Assembly: GCA_036362985.1 (NCBI GenBank)
Contig: JAYGXS010000007.1
Location: 9,136,532 to 9,200,531 of the forward strand
DNA from: Ligula intestinalis
Lineage: Eukaryota; Platyhelminthes; Cestoda; Diphyllobothriidea; Diphyllobothriidae
Direction: 5' to 3'
DNA length: 64,000 nt
In this document: one piece after another, positions 55,951 to 64,000 of the stretch
Numbering within the stretch: position 1 is the first letter of the stretch
How the letters are laid out: each line of letters starts with the position of its first letter
Notes under the pieces: model-generated
The model's database searches: none
Told to the model about the DNA's origin: nothing
The model's input: the letters and a program-made list of their open reading frames with translations, nothing else
Program-made: the position numbers and the translations under genes

Positions 55951-57390
55951 CCTAACCACCTAATGGATTATCCGATGGTAGCAGTTCGAATACATCTAAT
56001 TCAGTCCCTCGGAACTGTATGGGGGCCAGTTTATATAGGATCGTCTGGGTACTGCCGGCTGTCTTCATTTGCGAACTCATCAGATAGTGCGTGCACACGT
56101 ATGTTTTGAACTGTTTTGTTACTCCAGGACGTGTTGGCTCATTATTAGTGATAACTTATTTTGAGCTACGCACTTCTTAGGTTGCTGCTAAAACCCAGTT
56201 CACTTTATTAGCGGAAATGGGCATAAGCAGTTGAATATCCTAGCACGTGTGAATTTACCTCGAGGTGAATAATTTGAAATTCAGACGTTATATTTGTTGG
56301 TGCAAGAACGGCACTATCGATACAAAATTAGTTTCTTTAAACAAATGATACCGAAAATTTTAGAAAAAAGGCATAAAATAATCAGCTAAGTTTAGTTACT
56401 TATTAAGTCAAAGCAGTACGTGGACCAGCTTGCTTATTAGGAATGTTTTGTCCTCGGACTTAGAAGTTATATGTTACCGTTTCGACCCCTGGAGCCTACC
56501 GGGATGCTTCTCATTGACAGATTTAGGTGGGTTGCTTCAGGAGGTAACTTCCCCTCCCCCACCAACCTCAGAGTTCAGCAGTCATAATTGGTGAGTATAC
56601 TAGGAAGAATTTAGTATATCTTGCCCAGAAGCATTCACTGTAAGTTGATACAAATTTCGAACCATGACACGAGGATAATAAACACCTGGATAGTTTTAAA
56701 TTGACTTACATTCCCTGACCTCGGTGTCAAAGGGCTAAAGGTATGGTCTTGTCTTAGGGACCACTTATGTAGTGTGGATGAAGTTTGAGGCACAGGAGTC
56801 CTGACGGACGCATATTAACCTTCAATGCTTGCAAAACCACGTAAATCATGTCAATTAAAACGACACTATTGTTTCTGTCCAATCAACAGAAATAGCTAAA
56901 CCATATAAGTTCTTAGAACGGCTATTCGATAACCAAGAAGGGTGTATTTTCATGATCGGAGTTGCAGTTAGATACAACGTGGATGGTAACTTTTCTTATT
57001 TTACAGCCTCTTTCATCGTGAACACCGCATATTGTAGTGAGTCTCAAACTTCAAGATCGACGAAGCACATTATAAACACGAACCCACACACAGTGTTGGA
57101 CAGATTATAGCCAACGATTGTGTGATGGTACTTGCCGACACACCGCCTAGTTCCATTTTAAAAAGATAGCGACTCGCCAAGGTCTGTATCAATAGTCACA
57201 GCGAAATCAATAAACCAGACAGTTATCGAATACCTGTTGGCATCCCGAAAATTCCGATATGGCGCTATGCAGTAAGCGGACGGTGTAAGGGTTCCGTGAA
57301 GTGAGTAGGTTTAATGTTTGCGGAGACATGGCGGCTAGAACTCTGTGCGGGAAGGGTGCGATTATGTCGTGGGGTCGTATATTTCTTTAT
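55951..57390. other. No recognised gene
   Basis: I find no exon or named repeat on either strand. Confidence 0.3.
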
Positions 57391-57394
57391 CTCT

Positions 57395-57465
57395 TATATC
57401 TCTTAGGGAGCTCAAGGGCGAAAGCCTTCTTCCCTTAATAAAGTGACTTAATAAAGTGACTTATA
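57395..57465 (+). mobile_element. CR1 3' end, severely truncated copy
   Basis: AGGGAGCTCAAGGGCGAAAG, then CCTTCTTCCCTTAATAAAG and two copies of TGACTTAATAAAG match the 3' end of the 13.9 kb CR1, in the opposite orientation. The terminal unit is duplicated here. Confidence 0.85.
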
Positions 57466-58475
57466 GCCAACTACTTACAAATTTTCAGTAAGTCAAATTA
57501 CCTATACCCTTCCTGTTTTCTACTCACCACCCATCGATCCAGCTGGGATTTACTGATAACATTGAACTGCAGAGCGGTTCTTCGAAGGCTACCGCATTCC
57601 ATGATTGCTATAATCGGCAAACTAAGAAAAGTTGGCTTTTTGAACTAACCACGGGAATTGTCGCTTACTTACAATTTTTAAGTAGGAAGATTTATTTAAT
57701 TTCGCCAATTTTTTACTCCTTTAAACTTTTTCCTTGTTTGTGTTGGTGATACCACTGGAAATTATCTCTCAGTTACCTCGCCCGAGGCTTGGGCACACTA
57801 CCCCTCCATATACGAGTTCGCCGTTGCTCGGGTGGGGGTTAGCGATGATATTAAAGCTCATTCAGTGTCTTCTCCCGAGGTTTGAGTACGCGATCCAACT
57901 TGCCTTCGTAACTTTTTTATTTAACCAAAATATTGGCATCTAATTTGTTCCCCGAAAGGCCCCGGCCGTCCTCTCCCCGAAAATCAGGTGTACGTTAGCC
58001 CGCGGGGCGCGATTCACACTTTCCTCAGACGACCCCAGGCCATAATCCTACCTGCGGAAGTACGTACTTCTTCTGCTCCTGAACGAATAGTTATCAATTT
58101 CCTCGGCATTACGCAGATCAAGCAAAATTCAAACAGTCGAGGTGATCCATGATAATGGAGGAGTTAAGAGCATCAAAAGGATATATTGTGAGCAGATAAT
58201 TAAATTAATTTACGCCTGAGGGGTCCAGAGGGCCCTGATACGAAAACTTACTGAAGAACTGTACCAACTATTGATTTGACACTTCAAAAGTCTTTCGGAA
58301 AAGGCGAACTTTCAGAAGAATAGAAGTGGGTATTTAGCACGCCAATCTGTACGGGAGTTTCACGACTTGATTGCGAAAATTATTGGCCTCTCAGTTTAAA
58401 TTGCGTCACGTGTATAATAAGGGAACGTATTATCAGGGAGCATTTAATGGGAAATTTGGGAAAACCAGTTTAATT
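57466..58475. other. No recognised gene
   Basis: I find no exon or named repeat that I can support. Confidence 0.3.
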
Positions 58476-58479
58476 TACG

Positions 58480-58745
58480 TAAACGTCTGTCTCAGTTACT
58501 CAGGTAAGGCTGTGGTTATAATTGCAGATGACACAAAAACACAGGTGTAAATTAGCTGTTTTTATGACGCAAACAGGTTAAAATCGAATACCAAAGAACT
58601 CATTGTTCTGAAGTCGAATGAATCCAAGTTTTTGGTTTTGCACGTTAGTACTCCTTAAAATGTATCCCAGAAACAAGAGTATGTTATACATGGCAACGCG
58701 CTAAAAGAGACGGAAACACACAAATATCTGGGCATGTGGACAACC
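58480..58745 (+). pseudogene. Reverse transcriptase relic (non-LTR type)
   Basis: With two in-frame stops the translation reads AVVIIADDTKTQV, RLKSNTKELIVLKSNESKF, then VIHGNALKETETHKYLGMW. This is the ADD catalytic box, followed at the usual spacing by the strand ending in KYLG. Only the palm fragment is left. The plus-strand frame at 58797-59144 just after it shows no known motif. Confidence 0.6.
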
Positions 58746-61700
58746 TTGAACCCGATTGTTCCAATTCGCACCGGCCCCTTGTTATTAACATGAACTATGA
58801 GGCTGACTGGCCGTTGTTTCGAAAGCCAGCATGCGGAAGATAACAAGGCAATTGACCATGCGGAGAGCTGTATTAACAAAAGCAAGTCATTCTCACAGAA
58901 AGGATACGTGCGCTTATTGTTCCGCTTGCTCAGAAATTGTCGGAATAATGTACCAATCAGCTATGACGAGAGCACGATAGCCACATTGCGCGCTGTCGTG
59001 GCAGCAGCATGGCAGCTGGCGCATTTCTGTGCGACTACTCTTCATGAGAGAGGGAAGGCTTTCCCAACACTGATGCCACAAGAGCGCTGTAAGAAAGCAA
59101 TCCGAAAGGCAACTAATACGTTGCACTGGATCAAACGTGTGTGACTTATCGCACCAGGACACGTGTGAAAAGCTTGACTCATTTGCCCTGTATTACAGGC
59201 ACTTACACTTCCGACTGGTCTGGACGTTTCTGGTATTTTTGAGCCATGGTTCCAGCAATATTCACATGTGTACTCATATTTACAAGGTCGCAAGCGAACG
59301 AACTCGAGTGGACCTCAGAAGGGTTTTCTTCAAGCAGTGAGTGGTACTAACTTTGTACTCGCTGCCAAGCCAGACGGTTACCACCGACATTATATTTGAT
59401 TTTTAAGGAGTGCTTGCGGGCACCAGGTCTGACAAAAGATGGTACTATAAAAATGACTTATTACAACCAGCCTTTTAACAATCTTTCTGGCTCTGTTGTC
59501 CTTTCGCACAATTTTGCATTTCGAGGTTGTTTTATGTTGTGACGCCAAAATATTTGAAAGTCCAAAGCTTCGTACCGGCTGCGAACACGCAACAACCACT
59601 TTAGACTAACAGGGCCGTCGGGAACATCACCCGTCTATAGCCCCCCAAAAATGCGTCTTAATCTTCTTGGGATATTTGTTCACCCAATGCTGCATTTTTT
59701 TCAAAGTAGGGCTCAGTGAACCCTGTCCCTAGTTTCTTCATGGGTGCTTTTTGTCAATGCTTCTTTCTTGGTTCACCATATTTTCGAAAGATTGTTAACT
59801 TGAGTTTTAAAATATAAAAATATAGACATATATTTATTTATTGATAAAAAAGCTGAATTGCTTACGGATGTGAAAGACTGCTTCCTATACTACTCACATC
59901 TTTGTTTAGGTGGCTGCTCATACAGGGCACCAACGTGCACATTTTCATTATTTTACCACAGTATTCAGTTTGTTATTACTGGAATGCGCGTCAAAATAAT
60001 AAATTAGCATTTTTAATCTTAAAGTGGATTTTTTAAATAATAAGGGTCCGGGAAACGAGATGCGACCATAGCACGTGAAACAACACTTGGATAGAGAAAA
60101 CTCTGTATGTCGAGCTGAACTTCATCTCGATGGTGTAAGCAGGTTTGCGTTAAGATTATCAATGCAATTGCTAGCAGTGTCCTGAGAAAGTAAATAAACG
60201 CAACTAAGATCATCACGATAAATAAGGATTTGTGAATGGGCGAGTACTATTGAACTGTCTTTGGTGTCAAGTCAAGATGAAGCGAGCGAATTCTTAGAGC
60301 TTCCAGTTTTCCTAAAAGAATTCTGTGCGGTACTTTACCGAATCTTTGCTTCGATCAAAATAGGTCGTAATCAGTCAATGCTATTCATTGCGAAGGGAAG
60401 AGAACAGGCCAAGAAAGGCTAGGTGATAGGTTTCACGTTGAATTTCAGACTGAACAAATCCTGAGTAGGGAAATCAAGCCGACTGCAACAATAACACGGT
60501 AAATTATGCCTTCAAGAAGCCCTGATAGTGTCATTATGCAATATACGCCTGTATAATTATGAATAAATGACTAAATTCATATATGAGGGGCCAAGAGTTC
60601 TCTGTCGTTAGAAACGCAGTACGGTGGTAAAGAAAGACACCGCGGGCAATTGTTGCCCTGTGGAGCAGTCAGATAAACAGTAGCTTTAAGTATTGCGGTT
60701 GGCAGATGGTTTCACGTCTGCCAACAATTCGTCTTTTTCAAACAATAGTTAACAATATTCGGAAAATATCGCGAACTATGGAAGAAATATTGAAAAGAAC
60801 TCCTGCAATAAAATCAGGGACAAAGATCAGCGAGCCCCAACTTTCAAAAAAAGCTATAGGAAAAAAATGCTCCGCGAATATTGAGATGGCTACATACATA
60901 TAATACAGTGTGATAATACCGTGCTGCTGGTGGGAAAGTCTAAGGGTTCAAAACGTTCCTTGTCGTGGTAAAAATCAGATGGCAGCCATGGCTACTATTT
61001 GCCACCAGATCGTCGTACAAAATAGTGCAGAAATGGTCGGCATTCTACAAAGAAAAATATAAGGGCGAAGGTTTCTTTCCTGGTCACACATGACCGTTCC
61101 TCGAACTTGCTAAGTGATCGGCCTAAGTAAAGGATAACACATTCGGTGCTGTCGGCTCGGCATTGCCATAGACCTGCGCCACGCGTTAATATACTGGCGT
61201 CCGTACGTAGGATAGGGATGTCAGCCTGCTCGTTGATGTCGGCAAATACAAGACCAGGGTTGGGATAGGAGTTGTCTTTTAAGATTTTGAGGCTCGCCTC
61301 ACACCCTAGTGTCTACTTTATACTAATTCCCGTTTGGTTGAGCATGTATGAGGATGTAGCTATATGGGTATGGTCTCTAGTGAACTTCCTATAGTAGGAT
61401 GCGGCGCCTCAAAAATGTCTGACCTTTGTTCACCATGCGCCGAAATCTATAACCATATACTTATCGATCGGTTTCCGGGATGCGGAAAGGAAATTCCCTA
61501 ATAATGTGACCTTGTTTCACAGAAATACGCATGCGTAGTTTAGGCTGTCGAATACCACCTGGACGATCATGCTCTTCGGATGAATTTTTGGCAGCATCTA
61601 CCGCATTCTATCTTCCCTCATCCACCTAGACCCGGTACCTCTCCGGCTCACCTGCGGTCTGGGTTGAAAAAGACGGATCTGTCTCCATACGGAGGGCGCA

Positions 61701-62313
61701 AACCAGCAGATACAGATAGACTACGCTAGAATACACCTTAATATTGGAAAATTTGTGGTGCTTTAGAGTGACATGACTAGATAATCCCTTGTTAAGAAAA
61801 TCGTGTAAGCAAAATCAAGCTGTATTCGTACTCTAGGTAGGAGGAAAAGCGTATTGGGGGGAGGGGTGTTTTTCATAATTGCAATCTCCTCGAGTCGCGT
61901 CTGTGCTCGTCCTTGATGCCATTTCCTGCGTCTTTGGCGTGACAACTGCATGTCTGCGTACAAAACATGTCACTGATTACTGTTTTTTTCTTTTCTATGA
62001 CCGTAGCCTCTTTTGTGATAATACTAACTCATAATAATACAATTTCCCACCCAATGATCGATCAATGGGTGTCTAAGCCGTGAGTGTGATCAGAACACTA
62101 CAATTACGACGCTCAGTTCTGTACAAGAAGAAGAGGTTTAATATGAGTAGGTGTTTATTGTGTACAGGAACTCAATGGTGGTCTGAGTCCCAGACGCTCG
62201 TACAGTTTCAAAGCTTAATGAGGATAAACTTAGATTTTAAATACACTTAGCAGGGATGAACGCTCTATTTATCTGTGTGACCCCGTTTTACATTTTTTTT
62301 GACACCTCTCTAG
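58746..62313. other. No recognised gene
   Basis: About 3.5 kb without a supportable exon. The 115-codon frame at 58797-59144 is unexplained. Confidence 0.3.
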
Positions 62314-62469
62314 GCATTAGACTGTTTCCTCATCGTAACTGTCTTCTCTTACGTATGGTTCAGTACCAGTCAAGGCTTTTGATTAAGCTTGGTCTTCGTG
62401 ATCGTGTAAATTTATTACTAAGTGGTGCCAATTTTCCGCAATTACTTAAGATTACTTTTACGCCAATTT
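62314..62469 (+). CDS. Candidate internal exon, unrecognised
   Basis: It has an acceptor CCTCTCTAG and a consensus donor GTAAGTT, phase 1 in and out. It encodes LFPHRNCLLLRMVQYQSR, then LLIKLGLRDRVNLLLSGANF and LLKITFTPI, a helical, leucine-rich segment. No partner exons were found in the window. Confidence 0.35.
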
Positions 62470-63500
62470 GTAAGTTTTTACTAAGCCGTTTTTCAAGCGG
62501 TAATACAAATAGTTCGTTTGTTGGTGGCCGAGAAGTCGGCCAGTTATAAAAAGGCCTGTTGCTGCGAGCCTCTGGTGCACCGATGTACTTTAACGTGGGT
62601 CGAACTAAATACGTATTTTTCGAATGAAACATCGTTGTCATCACGTCATTTGCCTTTTTTTGTGGTTAAAGTCTTCCCGTGCTAATGAAATATTTAATTT
62701 GCTCTAGCAAATAGTTAGGCCTGACCCAACTGTGCAGATACGGTGCTAGTATATGACTGAATACCCTATTGGTAGACTTGACACTCGAAAGTGTAACATG
62801 TCGTTCCCTTCCAGTTGGCTTATGCATGCACCATTTACACTGCGGGCCTAGGGAGAGTCTCCCTTCACCAAATTTATATTGCTTTATAACACCGCTACAT
62901 ATACAGGCAGTGTATAATGTATACCTGAAGGGATTTTGGCACCACTGAGGCAGGGTTACCAAGCAATGCGCTAAAAAGAGTGCCTGTTATAAAGCTTAGC
63001 AATGACAAAACTGGCGTTTTAACTATTTAGTAAGTTGTTAACGACGCAAATGTGGACTTTAACATCACAAGCTTGGATAAGAGTATCATATGGTTTCAAG
63101 TATGTTAGAAAAAGAGCCTTCACATTACTGTCTTTGGGTGGTGTTGTTTAGAGTATCAGATTAAAAGGCACCGTCTAAATCCAGGGCCCTCCTTTGGTGT
63201 ATTATGGAGGTTCACGAAGACGCTCTCGACTTATAGACTTTAGTGTCTCTTTCCAGTAGCAACCAGGTGGTTTTACGATGGCTGACTTCTTTGTGCTATG
63301 TTTCTTTTAGCATCTTCATCTTATAAATGTGTACCGTTATTAAGTCAAACCCTTCTATTTATATATCCGGATAGGTTTCCTAGAAAGAGTAGAATAAATT
63401 TACTGTAGGTAACAACTTTGTCATTCCTCCGCTCCCGTGGGTAGTCTTTGTCAAAAACGCTGTGCGCAATATTTTAACTACCTGAAGATTTCCAGAAAAT
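62470..63500. other. No recognised gene
   Basis: I see no exon, RNA or named repeat. Confidence 0.3.
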
Positions 63501-63504
63501 CGTA

Positions 63505-63625
63505 GGGAAACTGGAATGGTCATTTCTGGCTTATTAGTCGTCATCGGTCAGCCATTTCAAACCCCAGGCAATGCACTACCTGATCCTCTCACCCACATCC
63601 ATTGAGCCGCAGACTCATCTGGCCA
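63505..63625 (-). repeat. SINE-1 copy, diverged
   Basis: On the minus strand the body reads ACGACTAATAAGCC, AGAAATGACCATTCCAG, TTTCCC. The head at 63575-63620 is decayed (GAGTCTGCGGCTCAATGG is recognisable). Confidence 0.65.
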
Positions 63626-63856
63626 GTTTGGATCGGAAATTGAATGATTCTAGTAACCGATCTCTAGCCGTTCATCCACCAATATCTTTAGACTTAACAT
63701 CATGTTTCATCCATAGTGGGTAGGGAGGGGATCCGTGAAAATCCCTTCTTTGCAGCCACCGAACATATGGGAGTTTGCTAATACAAGTGAACGTGTAAGT
63801 GCCAGGAAGTAATTGAGAAGTTGAAGACAACTCGATTGCTACTGTTCTGTGAGTAT

Positions 63857-63945
63857 GTCTCTGATGATGAATCCGCGTCGGATTTTGAAACGTCAGGCGA
63901 ATAAAAATATTGTCGCAGCGATCGAGTCGTCTTATACTTCTTAAT
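63857..63945 (+). ncRNA. Hammerhead ribozyme motif, nearly intact
   Basis: The order is GTCT, CTGATGA (63861-63867), AATCCG, loop CGT, CGGATT, then GAAA (63887-63890), CGTC and AGGC. GTCT pairs with AGGC as stem I (one G-T pair), and AATCCG pairs with CGGATT as stem II, though two weak positions lie at its base. Stem III is minimal, as reported for PLE-type hammerheads. Cleavage would fall after the C at 63894. AATAAA and a segment shared with the other hammerhead loci follow. Hammerheads are self-cleaving RNAs; activity here is inferred only. Confidence 0.72.
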
Positions 63946-64000
63946 ATGGGAGTTTTCAGGTCAGACCAATCCCCCCGCCAAGGCATGGACATTACCGTGA

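Noticed and set aside
1..64000. CRISPR arrays, bacterial operons, insertion sequences or attachment sites
   Set aside because: No spaced direct-repeat array, Shine-Dalgarno-led gene strings or bacterial transposase appear. Introns and retroelements show a eukaryotic genome.

Overview
The window looks like nuclear DNA of a metazoan, most probably a flatworm (trematode or cestode). The pointers are tiny 32-37 nt introns next to ordinary ones, abundant CR1-type non-LTR elements, Penelope-like elements (PLEs) with GIY-YIG nuclease and hammerhead-ribozyme motifs, tRNA-derived SINEs, a Helitron relic and a hAT MITE. There is no operon structure, no rRNA and no convincing functional tRNA. The phylum is an inference, and I cannot name the species.

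Left third (1-17.9 kb) is repeat territory. It holds a diverged triplicated repeat (1-2235), a degenerate PLE on the minus strand (3.24-5.65 kb), a mosaic of SINE-like repeats (6.1-8.0 kb), a second PLE fragment (9.74-10.86 kb) and a 5'-truncated CR1 element on the minus strand (13.9-16.4 kb). Three hammerhead-like relics lie at 10.8, 13.1 and 16.7 kb, and a fourth ends the first PLE.

Middle (17.9-42 kb, probably to about 46-50 kb) is the main cellular gene, on the plus strand. Six exons (17928-19331, 224 codons) splice in phase and match the armadillo-like N-terminus of SYCP2, the meiotic chromosome-axis protein. Exons near 22.8 kb and at 24.18-24.75 kb resemble its Spt16M-like domain. Nine further exons from 29404 to 41973 splice in consistent phase. 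They encode a Ser/Thr/Pro-rich, charged, probably disordered region with two AT-hook-like RGRP motifs, which I take to be the downstream part of the same gene, though it could be a separate one. Exons at 45.4 and 46.0 kb are mutually in phase, and weaker candidates reach 49.9 kb. Introns carry repeats: a hAT MITE with perfect 8-bp target-site duplications, SINE copies, a PLE relic of another lineage (33.4-33.7 kb), a 640-bp inverted-repeat element (38.2-38.8 kb) and degenerate telomere-like hexamers.

Right part (46-64 kb) is again repeat-rich. It has two copies of an unnamed repeat (46.2 and 48.9 kb), a second CR1-like element on the minus strand (50.4-52.6 kb, containing a 10-N assembly gap and a 91-bp hairpin insertion), CR1 3' ends, a Helitron Rep relic (54.0-54.8 kb), a reverse-transcriptase relic (58.5 kb), a few unrecognised candidate exons, and a nearly intact hammerhead motif at 63.86 kb. 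Every mobile element found is broken by stops, frameshifts or truncation, so none looks autonomous.
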